Of a stretch of DNA of 64,000 nucleotides, positions 28,726 to 36,375 are shown in pieces. Position 1 is the stretch's first letter, and each line of letters begins with the position of its first letter. Under the pieces are notes generated by a model. That model was not told the DNA's origin. It did not search any database and saw nothing but the letters and a program-made list of their open reading frames with translations. Source of the DNA: Phytophthora colocasiae (taxonomy: Eukaryota > Oomycota > Peronosporomycetes > Peronosporales > Peronosporaceae); contig JAGKQI010000069.1 in NCBI GenBank assembly GCA_018806915.1, positions 248,001 through 312,000 of the forward strand, read 5' to 3'. Made by a program: the position numbers and the translations under genes.

Positions 28726-29298
28726 TCAGATAATGCCAATGTCGTTTGTCTTTGGAGAATGAAACAAACTCAATTGGAACTTCGATGAAAGCTGGCTCGC
28801 GTATTGCGACGACGGATTCGGCGTCAATGGAGACTTGAGACTTGTGTTACATGGCGTAGCAATCTCAACCACAGCCTGGGAGACACGAGTACCAGCGTTT
28901 GAAGCTGCAGTCTTACTTTTTCTCCCAGATTGAAGCCGCAGACATAGAGAAGACCATACAGATAGTCCTCGCTGTCGAACTCTTGAGACGAAGGTCTTCA
29001 CTTGTAGCCAGCGATTCCCGAAGCTGGAAAATGACGACATCTTGCTGGAAGCACCACGAGGCTCTTCCGAGAAGCTTGGCAGTGGACTACCCAGTGAACT
29101 GAGTGTCGTTGCGATCAGAGCTCCATCAGCGTCTGCATCGTAGCTGGCGCTGGTAGTGACAGTCGACAGGCGATGACGATACGCATACACACGCAGCATC
29201 GTGAAAGCGACAGCGAGCACCACGAGGCCTGCGAGAAGTCCGACGTAGATTGCGAGCGTGAAAGTCGGCAAGTGCGTCTTGGAGTCCATCTTGCGCAC
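28726..29298 (-). CDS. Small single-pass membrane protein, 190 aa
   Basis: One TM segment near the N-terminus (about residues 14-37, LAIYVGLLAGLVVLAVAFTML) followed by a basic Arg/Tyr stretch and a long Ser-rich cytoplasmic-looking tail with LSSLGSPLPSFSEEP and KSPLTPNPSS. There is no clear signal peptide cleavage site, so a type III/I anchor is likely. The ORF is intact and convergent with the ABC transporter. ATG 29298 is used; MDSKTHL at 29289 is a close alternative. No family recognised. Confidence 0.55.
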   Translation of the reverse strand: MRKMDSKTHLPTFTLAIYVGLLAGLVVLAVAFTMLRVYAYRHRLSTVTTSASYDADADGALIATTLSSLGSPLPSFSEEPRGASSKMSSFSSFGNRWLQVKTFVSRVRQRGLSVWSSLCLRLQSGRKSKTAASNAGTRVSQAVVEIATPCNTSLKSPLTPNPSSQYASQLSSKFQLSLFHSPKTNDIGII

Positions 29299-29396
29299 TG
29301 GGGGCGTTCATGGAGCATTCGAAGAGCGTCATGTTGTGTTAATTCTACCACACAGATGCATCGAATGCCACGTTAATGGCGGATGGCACTGTAGTA

Positions 29397-29765
29397 CTAG
29401 CACCACCTCAAGTATGTGGTTGAACTATCGCGACCTCTGATTGGTCCAGCATGTTGAAGTAACTGTCCAACATCGACCTCATATATGTAATATCCATGCT
29501 ATAACTTAGTATATTGACGTACAACACACCATTCCGTGGGTCTGTATGCGGAGCTACTTACGTGCCAACTCTCGTCTTGCAACGTGAGTGGCTCCAGTCG
29601 TGCATAGAGCTCAGTTAAAACGTCGTCGATGTGAACATGTACATGTACCACCAACGTTGGGATGAGCTTCTTGAGTTGATGACCATTACCCACTTCGATT
29701 TCCTTCGTTACAGTCACGTGCATCGACACAGTCTCCATTGGTGAGAACAATAGGCCGTGGAACAT
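29397..29765 (-). CDS. Small hypothetical protein with one intron, 101 aa
   Basis: Exon 1 runs 29765-29562 and exon 2 runs 29498-29397; the intron is 29561-29499 (63 bp, GTAAGT donor, TTATAG acceptor) and is in phase 0, so 68 + 33 codons are joined. Unspliced reading continues for 20 codons and then stops. The protein is alternating polar/hydrophobic with a His-rich core (LVVHVHVHIDDV) and after splicing reads HGYYIYEVDVGQLLQHAG. The intron size and consensus fit the others in the window. No family recognised; it may be a small domain protein of unknown role. It is transcribed away from the Fanzor-like gene. Confidence 0.45.
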
Positions 29766-29863
29766 TCTTGATGACGCTAGACCAAAGTGGTGAGCATCAT
29801 TGAACTCTGGACCAAGGACTAATGGGCAGGAGCTGAGAATTTCTCAGTCTTCAATTCTCCTCC

Positions 29864-31954
29864 ATGGGATCACCACCCTCAAGCACCTGCCACCGCCCTC
29901 CCGACGAAGCTTGTTCTGAGTGCAGTCCTCCCGATAAAGAAAGTCAAGCACTCACCCGCCGAACTCGGCCGATGGGTGACACGCTAGATGCTCTTCCACG
30001 CAAGGTTCCACGACGCAGAGCAGGCTGGTCAGACTTGCGCAGACACATTCGCGATATCATGCAACAAGTGCGCGTCCTAATCTTCGTTCACGTGAGTGAT
30101 GCTAAGCTGTGTTTAGCTGTCCGGATGAGAGCCATTCTTAGGTGGCGGACTATCGGGTGGTTGGCGTTACGCCAGTGCGCGACCACTAGCGAGGGCGACC
30201 TCGAGAATACGTTAAACGCGTTGAAGGTGTATACCCAAGAGGAAAGAAAGGTCGAAGCAGACCCGGAGGCGCGGGCGCTGCAGATACGCGAGATGAACGG
30301 TCGCGTAGATAAACTGCTTCGTCGTGTTGCGGCTCACGTGCTTCTCGGTCATGTGCGAGAATTCAGACCGCTCCTTGCCAAAGTCCCGGCCGATCGTATC
30401 GACCGTCTAGATGACTTCTTTGATTCGCAGAGACTAAACGACTTACTACCTGCAGAGGACATCTTGGAGCCGAAACCGTGGTTCGCGTTCCTGAAACAAC
30501 AGAACACCGATCAGCAAACGCAGTCCTTGTTTGCCTTAGAAAACTTTCACAATACTGCAAAGTGGCCGTGCGATCGAGAAAAGCATGAGAACAAGCGAGT
30601 CGCGTTTGAATCCAAGCCTGAAAGGACAGCTGAAGTTTCGAGATACACAGCAACTATCAACGTCCTGAAATGCAACGCAACGGACCATGCAGACGACATC
30701 GAGGCTGCTTCGGCTAAACGACGTGAGCTGAAAGCCCAGGACAAACTCCTGGTGACACGCATGCGCAAATACAGACTTTTCCCTACTACCAAACAGCGCC
30801 AACAGCTCATACGCTATATGGGGACGTGTCGCTGGACCTACAATCAAGCGGTGGCTCACTTCCGAGCGACGAATGTGTCTAAAGCAGCCACTCTGAGGGA
30901 CCTCTATGTAACCCAAGCATCGAATAAACAGCGTGTGTACCCCGAGGGGATGGAGCCGCCACCGCAATGGGCTTTTGAAACGCCAAAGAGTTTACGATTC
31001 AATGCGCTGCGCAAGTTTGAGAGCAATGTGAAGAGCGCGTTTAGCAACCTGTCTGCTGGGAACATCAAGAAGTTCAAAGTTCGATTTAAGAGTCGAAAGA
31101 GAGACGGACGCTACTTTACCTTTTGTGAGGATGCATCACACGCAACAATTCAACACAGAAGGGGTCAGCGAGCTTTACTATCCATCTCGAAGCTGAAGGG
31201 TATCCCGATCCGCTGCGATCCTAATGTCGTTATCACCAACGAGATCCAGATCACCAACACGAACGGCTTCTGGTACGCCGTTATTCCGCAAGCGTACTGC
31301 CCGAATGAGTACTCCTACCACGGCAGAGTGATCGCACTAGACCCAGGGGTGAAGGCGTTCATGACTGGAGTGGATCTAAATGGAAATGTCCTTCACGTCG
31401 GCCGTGGAACGAGAGAGCATCTAGACGGATATCGATCCAGGATCATCAATGCCCAAAGAGAGATGGCGCTCATTAAAAACTTCAAGGGACATCGGTCCGG
31501 GCGGCAGTGGCGAGTGTTCGCGAGAGCCAAGCGTGCATTCCACTGCGCTACGGCAAAACTGAAACAAGCCGTGAAAGAGATGCATTACCAGGCGGCAGCT
31601 TACCTGACGAAGACGTACGACGTTATTATCCTCCCTGTCTTCAGTTCAAAGGATATGGTGAAGAAAAGTACTGCTCGGAACCACACCTTCAACCGGTTGC
31701 TGCTGGGCCTCAAGCATTTCCAATTCCGGCAGATTCTGAAGGCCAAGTGCGAGTTGATGGGGAAAAGCCTTATCGTCTGCTCGGAGATGTACACGAGTCA
31801 GACATGTGGGCGGTGCTCCAGACTCCACCTCAAACTCGGCAGCAGAGATGTCTTTCATTGCCCCTATTGTGATCACGTTGCGGGGAGAGATGTCAACGCT
31901 GCCTTCAACATTCTCAGGTTTGTCTGTGCTGGATCATTATCGACGGATCATTAA
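29864..31954 (+). CDS. Fanzor-like (eukaryotic TnpB) RNA-guided nuclease, 696 aa
   Basis: Uninterrupted frame from ATG 29864. Residues 1-295 are an N-terminal extension with helical, charged sequence and no clear domain. From about 300 (MRKYRLFPTTKQRQQL, then TCRWTYNQAV) the sequence follows the TnpB/OrfB plan: an N-terminal beta-barrel/helical part, then RuvC-I ALDPGVKAF with D493. The canonical RuvC-II site reads VIILPVFSSKDMV (587-599) with no Glu, whereas a Glu occurs in SEMYTSQTC (E641), as in the rearranged site known from eukaryotic Fanzor proteins. The zinc ribbon uses C648, C651, C666 and C669. RuvC-III is GRDVNAAFNIL with D676. Family members cut DNA guided by an RNA from the 3' end of the element. 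No stop or frameshift is visible, so the gene could be active. It lies in plain genic DNA without obvious transposase or TIRs. Confidence 0.85.
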   Translation: MGSPPSSTCHRPPDEACSECSPPDKESQALTRRTRPMGDTLDALPRKVPRRRAGWSDLRRHIRDIMQQVRVLIFVHVSDAKLCLAVRMRAILRWRTIGWLALRQCATTSEGDLENTLNALKVYTQEERKVEADPEARALQIREMNGRVDKLLRRVAAHVLLGHVREFRPLLAKVPADRIDRLDDFFDSQRLNDLLPAEDILEPKPWFAFLKQQNTDQQTQSLFALENFHNTAKWPCDREKHENKRVAFESKPERTAEVSRYTATINVLKCNATDHADDIEAASAKRRELKAQDKLLVTRMRKYRLFPTTKQRQQLIRYMGTCRWTYNQAVAHFRATNVSKAATLRDLYVTQASNKQRVYPEGMEPPPQWAFETPKSLRFNALRKFESNVKSAFSNLSAGNIKKFKVRFKSRKRDGRYFTFCEDASHATIQHRRGQRALLSISKLKGIPIRCDPNVVITNEIQITNTNGFWYAVIPQAYCPNEYSYHGRVIALDPGVKAFMTGVDLNGNVLHVGRGTREHLDGYRSRIINAQREMALIKNFKGHRSGRQWRVFARAKRAFHCATAKLKQAVKEMHYQAAAYLTKTYDVIILPVFSSKDMVKKSTARNHTFNRLLLGLKHFQFRQILKAKCELMGKSLIVCSEMYTSQTCGRCSRLHLKLGSRDVFHCPYCDHVAGRDVNAAFNILRFVCAGSLSTDH

Positions 31955-32025
31955 CGACATAGACAGCTTGAACACCACGGGTTACAGCGTGGAAGCGACA
32001 GAAGCTAGCTAGCTAGCTTTTTGTT
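31890..32025 (+). ncRNA. Candidate guide (omega/fRNA-like) RNA region
   Basis: In TnpB/Fanzor elements the guide RNA overlaps the end of the nuclease gene and extends into the 3' flank. Here the 3' flank shows a 14-bp tandem repeat (31931-31958), a CCACG/CGTGG stem with an 8-base loop (31975-31992), and a self-complementary AGCT run (32003-32018) leading into TTTTT (32018-32022). The fold and boundaries are inferred; no transcript evidence is available. Confidence 0.3.
31931..31958. repeat. 14-bp tandem repeat at Fanzor-like stop codon
   Basis: GGATCATTATCGAC followed by GGATCATTAACGAC, one mismatch, spanning the stop codon of the nuclease gene. Confidence 0.85.
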
Positions 32026-32146
32026 AGGATTTCTGTAACGGTCTGTATGCGTCAAACAAAAAACGTCTCACGTTCAACCATCTCGTCATTCTTCAATTTG
32101 CCGTCTAAAGCGCAAGGCTCTTCTCGCTTTGTCTCCGTCTCCGCCA

Positions 32147-33715
32147 ATGGTCCAGAAGAGCAAAACCGCTACTACAAGCACGGGTGCGCCCATCCCGCCC
32201 AACGGCCTCACCGCCTCGGCCACTGCTGGCCCACGCGGCCCCATGGTGCTCGAAGATTTCGCTTTTATTGACCACTTGGCGCACTTCGACCGGGAACGTA
32301 TTCCGGAACGTGTGGTGCACGCTAAGGGAGGCGGCGCCTTCGGGTACTTTGAGGTGACGCACGACGACATCACGCAGTTCTGCAGTGCTAAGCTGTTCAA
32401 CCGCGTGGGCAAGCGCACGCCTGTGGCTATCCGCTTCTCGACTGTTGGAGGTGAACAAGGCAGCGCCGATACGGTGCGTGATCCTAGAGGATTCGCTATT
32501 AAGTTCTACACGGAGGAAGGCAACTGGGACCTTGTGGGCAACAACACGCCCATCTTCTTCATCCGGGACGCGATCCTGTTCCCGAGCTTCATCCACACGC
32601 AGAAGCGTCTGGCTGGATCGCACCTCAAGGACGACGACATGATGTGGGACTTCTTCTCTCTACGTCCGGAGACGCTACACCAGCAGAGCTTCCTATTCTC
32701 AGACCGCGGCATTCCCGATGGCTTCCGCTTCATGAACGGCTACGGCAGCCACGCGTTCGCCAACGTCAATGAAAAGGGAGAGACTGTGTACGTCAAGTAT
32801 CACTTCAAGACGGACCAGGGGATCCGCAATCTGCCAGTGGACAAGGCAGCGGAATTGGCCAGCTCTGACCCCGACTATTCCATCCGCGACCTGTACGAGG
32901 CGATTGCCAACAAGCAGTACCCGTCCTGGACGCTATACATCCAGGTCATGACCACAGAACAGGCAGCAAAGGAGTCGGTCAACCCGTTTGACGTGACTAA
33001 GATCTGGCCGCACAACCAATACCCGCTCATTGAAGTGGGCCGTCTTGTGCTTAACCGCAACCCAAGCAATTACTTTGCTGAGATTGAGCAGATCGCATTC
33101 TCGCCGTCGCACATGGTACCAGGAATTGAGCCTTCGCCCGACAAGATGCTGCAGGGCCGTCTGTTCTCCTACCCGGATACACAGCGCCACCGTCTGGGTG
33201 TCAACTACAACCAGATCCCTGTGAACCGTCCGCTCAAGGAGCCACAGACGTACCAGCGCGATGGCTTCATGGCCGTCAATGGTAACATGCACGACACTCC
33301 GAACTACTTCCCAAACAGCAAGAACGGCGTCCCTGAAGACTCATCGCTGCGTTACCGAGCCTACAAGGGTGACCACGTAGTGGTGGACAAGTACTCTACC
33401 TATGACGACGACAACTACTCGCAAGTGGGCGAGTTCTACCGCAAGACGCTGGACGCAGCAGAGCGTGAACGTCTCACAGACAACATCGCAGGATCGCTGG
33501 TGAACGCCTCGAAGCCCGTGCAGGCCCGCACCATCGCCAATTTCACGAAATGTGACCCGCACTACGGTCGCCGCGTGCAGGAGAAGGTAGACGCGTTGGC
33601 TCAGCAGAAGAAGCGTGCGACGCCCGAGAAGCTGCCAGCTCCATCCAAGCTAAACCCGCCGCGCAAGCCGTTCGTGCCGGCACCGCCTTCCGACGACGTA
33701 GCTCCGCGATTGTAA
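32147..33715 (+). CDS. cat: Catalase, 522 aa
   Basis: Monofunctional heme catalase, breaking hydrogen peroxide into water and oxygen. The start at 32147 ([10 protein letters not shown]) was chosen as the first ATG; the open frame begins a little earlier without an ATG. The distal His is in HAKGGGAFG (H58), the NNTP motif is at 132-135, and the proximal heme-ligand Tyr is in [14 protein letters not shown] (Y342). The [10 protein letters not shown] and [14 protein letters not shown] blocks match the family closely. The C-terminal tail is Pro/Lys-rich and ends APRL, which is not a standard peroxisome signal. It protects against oxidative stress, including host-derived peroxide. No intron is needed. 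Confidence 0.95.
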   Translation: MVQKSKTATTSTGAPIPPNGLTASATAGPRGPMVLEDFAFIDHLAHFDRERIPERVVHAKGGGAFGYFEVTHDDITQFCSAKLFNRVGKRTPVAIRFSTVGGEQGSADTVRDPRGFAIKFYTEEGNWDLVGNNTPIFFIRDAILFPSFIHTQKRLAGSHLKDDDMMWDFFSLRPETLHQQSFLFSDRGIPDGFRFMNGYGSHAFANVNEKGETVYVKYHFKTDQGIRNLPVDKAAELASSDPDYSIRDLYEAIANKQYPSWTLYIQVMTTEQAAKESVNPFDVTKIWPHNQYPLIEVGRLVLNRNPSNYFAEIEQIAFSPSHMVPGIEPSPDKMLQGRLFSYPDTQRHRLGVNYNQIPVNRPLKEPQTYQRDGFMAVNGNMHDTPNYFPNSKNGVPEDSSLRYRAYKGDHVVVDKYSTYDDDNYSQVGEFYRKTLDAAERERLTDNIAGSLVNASKPVQARTIANFTKCDPHYGRRVQEKVDALAQQKKRATPEKLPAPSKLNPPRKPFVPAPPSDDVAPRL

Positions 33716-34309
33716 GCTTGTGCTCTATTCTGATCTACCTGGACGATGTTGAAGTTAGTGTAGCCATTTCGGGACGCCCTGAATGAAATGCGATACAAGT
33801 GCATGTCTTACGTTTCACCCACTACGAGCGAAGCCATCTCATTTGTTCAGCCCGACTAAAACCATGTAGCGAAATGGGAACAGGAGAAGAATTCGATGAA
33901 CGCTGCAACCACATGGTATCGCTGACGGAGAGGAAACAAATTCTCGTGGTGAGTCGAATAAAGCATGGTGAAGAAGAACCGCCTCCATTCGACTCCATCG
34001 TGTGCTTGTTGTACCAACACGACGTGGCGGGCTTTTGGCCAATCTACACCCTCGAACAGCATTAGGGTTGCAGAGAAACGGTTTTTGCTTTGCAGTATTG
34101 AATACCTCTTGTATCCAGTACCCTTCGTAATTAAGTTCACACCATTTGGAAGTTAAAACAACCTCATCACCTATATCAGACTTATGACAACACATACATA
34201 CTGCAGTTCTATATTATTATTTATTACAGGCAATTTCAAGCACCAAGCTAAAGCGCCGCACACCCAAACTTGCCGCGCGTTTCCTTCTCTTCTTCCCTCT
34301 CGCACTGCC
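33716..34309. other. Intergenic without a supported gene
   Basis: The largest ORF is a minus-strand frame of 118 codons (33839-34195) with WCELNYEGYWIQEV and Cys residues; it has no recognisable family. It overlaps other frames of similar size, so it is not called. Confidence 0.35.
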
Positions 34310-35091
34310 ATGCCAGAGCCCACACATCGCCGCACAACCTCAGAGCTGGACATGAGCTCCATGCGTCGTATAAGCGACGCTCTGCTACTGGCCCAGAACC
34401 GCGCACGTCGAGCCACAGACCGCGCAAATCAGGCGGAACAGTGCGTCTTTTCAGGAATTTCTGATAATTCTTGCCATCGTCTAACCGTATTGCCATATTA
34501 TATTGTTGCAGTGTGCTTGGTGTCGTCCTGACCCAAGTTGATGTGCCTCGACTCCGAGTAGAGTCACTAGCTGACTGGGAGATGCTGCGAGCCGCTGTGA
34601 CGTCCAACCCGCTGCTCATTGCCAGTCCAAGACGAAGAACCGCATCGTTCGGAGATGCAGTGGAGTCCAATGGCTTGGATAATTCTACGCCCGTAAGCTC
34701 TTCTGTGGCTTCAAATTCTAGCCTGGAAGACGTGGCTAAAGATGTGGTGAACAACTTGAACGCTGCTATGAATCGTCACAAGCGCTACGTTGAGCAATTG
34801 ACGTCACCTACACTTCATTATTCGCTCTGGAATTATAAGGACGGATATTTCTTCGGGCCGATGCAGTTTGTGGCTGGATTATTGGCTGGAGTTGTGGTAG
34901 GCGTTGCTGTCACTAAGCAATGGCAATTGCACTTTGAGCACAGACAAGTGGAGACTCCATCGCTTTTCGGTAAATTGGCAAACTGGTGCAGTCGACGAGC
35001 ACCTGCGGCAGGTACACCTTGGCATCTCATTCCGTTGCCGATGGACGAGTATAGCTACCTGATGCACCCTGCGACAGTTGAGGTAGCGTGA
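34310..35091 (+). CDS. Hypothetical membrane protein, 236 aa, one intron
   Basis: Exon 1 34310-34440 and exon 2 34512-35091; the 71-bp intron starts GTGCGT and ends GCAG, and the junction gives ...NQAEHVLGVVLTQVDV... in a helical context. The N-terminal exon reads like a short heptad helix with many Arg (LLLAQNRARRATDRANQ), possibly a coiled coil. A single hydrophobic segment (about 165-190, FVAGLLAGVVVGVAVTKQW) is a probable TM anchor, and the C-terminus is short and polar. SNARE-like topology (coiled coil then a membrane segment) is possible, but no SNARE core is evident. No family is recognised. Confidence 0.6.
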
Positions 35092-35260
35092 GATTTAAGA
35101 CAATGGGTCACGGAAGAATATGTGGAGGACGTACGATGTTAGTGAACTGATCTCCGCGTGCAAACAGCGCACAATATACTTTGCTAGGATAATAGGAATA
35201 CATGTAGATTAATGCTCAACTCTCAATGAAGACAGAATTCGTCCACCCGGTGGACTTCAC

Positions 35261-35300
35261 GATTCATTGGCACGTGGCTGCCACGTGCCCAAAATGAATC
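35261..35300. repeat. Inverted repeat (hairpin)
   Basis: GATTCATT ... AATGAATC outer arms with an inner perfect GGCACGTGG/CCACGTGCC stem (loop CTG). Homologous to 21194-21233. Confidence 0.8.
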
Positions 35301-35426
35301 TCGCGTGTACAGCATAGCATAGGGTCAACATAAATTACCCAAATCGATTTTGTGAATGGAACATGTTGCAGGACTACACCAGTGGGCCACCAGTTCCAGC
35401 TTTTTCTCCTCACGCACTCCCTTATC

Positions 35427-36350
35427 TCAATCGCCGATCTCGCGTTGAACGGCCGTGTTAATTACTGCACGCAAGCTAACCAAGTCAATTGAGATAGGAC
35501 GATCCTCAAGACCGTCCAAAACTGGAGGCAGGTGAACGCCAAAGTAAATGGCTCCAAGTGGAAACGTCAACGGCAGTGGATGCTCATGCTCAAGTCCAAA
35601 CTCCACTTCTTGGATCGGGTGGCCACGTCGGTGCAAGATGGCAAGTCGACGCGAAGTGACTGGTCCAGCGAAAATCTTAATCCCCATAGCCACCTGAACA
35701 GAAGAATACGCGGGGTCCATCCAGCGCTGGAGCTTGGCACGAAGATTCGACAGACTTTCGTTCTTGTAAGCGACTTCAACGATGACGTTTGGAAATGGGA
35801 AGTTGTGAATTGCTGCCATCACTGCTCCTCCAACACTGAGATCGACAGGTGTTAAACTGGCATTTGGCTCTTGACCAAAACTTCCTGTGATGCAGGTTAC
35901 TTGCCCTCCTGTCACAGTCCCGATGAGGTTGATGTCGTCCCCAGCTATCTGTATTTGCATGGTGATGGAAGTTTGAATACTGCTTTCCGTATTCGCATGC
36001 ACAAATGTCGACTGGCCATAGATTACCACTCTTCCTTTGCCCGTGCCGTCATTAAGAGGCTCAAATACCCACCGCCGCATGCGTCCGTCGTTGACGTTGA
36101 GCCATCGTTCAAAATCTCCCCACGTTGTAGACGCACACACGACGGCAGGTCCCCAGTAACCATCTCCATCTCGATCGATTGCTGGAGCTGGGTGATCCAA
36201 TCTCGAATTCAGTTCTTTCTTAGCTCTGGCGACATCACTCGCGTGAATCACTTGCTTCCTCCCCATTTGCTGCTGCAACATGTGCTTGGTGCTTCCGTGA
36301 TCTCTTCGCTCAAGAAGCTTTAAGCCGTTAAGACTATGGGTAATTGCCAA
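35427..36350 (-). CDS. Hypothetical protein, possible nuclease-like fold, 307 aa
   Basis: An intact frame starting MAITHSLNGLKLLERRDH. The conserved core reads AIDRDGDGYWGPAVVCAST, WGDFERWLNVNDGRMRRW and, further on, NVIVEVAYKNESLSNLRAKL followed by QRWMDPA. The last part resembles the EVA-x-x-N-ES-L-x-x-LR-x-KL pattern of Uma2/DUF820-like, PD-(D/E)XK-type restriction-fold proteins. This is an inference from local pattern only. There is no signal peptide. It lies next to the duplicated pta block, and a decayed copy sits at 20440-21263 next to pta copies 1 and 2. The annotated start is the first ATG. Confidence 0.6.
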   Translation of the reverse strand: MAITHSLNGLKLLERRDHGSTKHMLQQQMGRKQVIHASDVARAKKELNSRLDHPAPAIDRDGDGYWGPAVVCASTTWGDFERWLNVNDGRMRRWVFEPLNDGTGKGRVVIYGQSTFVHANTESSIQTSITMQIQIAGDDINLIGTVTGGQVTCITGSFGQEPNASLTPVDLSVGGAVMAAIHNFPFPNVIVEVAYKNESLSNLRAKLQRWMDPAYSSVQVAMGIKIFAGPVTSRRLAILHRRGHPIQEVEFGLEHEHPLPLTFPLGAIYFGVHLPPVLDGLEDRPISIDLVSLRAVINTAVQREIGD

Positions 36351-36375
36351 TGTCTGTCACATTTTTTAACCAATA

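Noticed and set aside
34184..34531. 115-codon frame continuing through the intron of the 34310 gene
   Set aside because: The intron read-through has no coding support; the spliced model gives a better protein.
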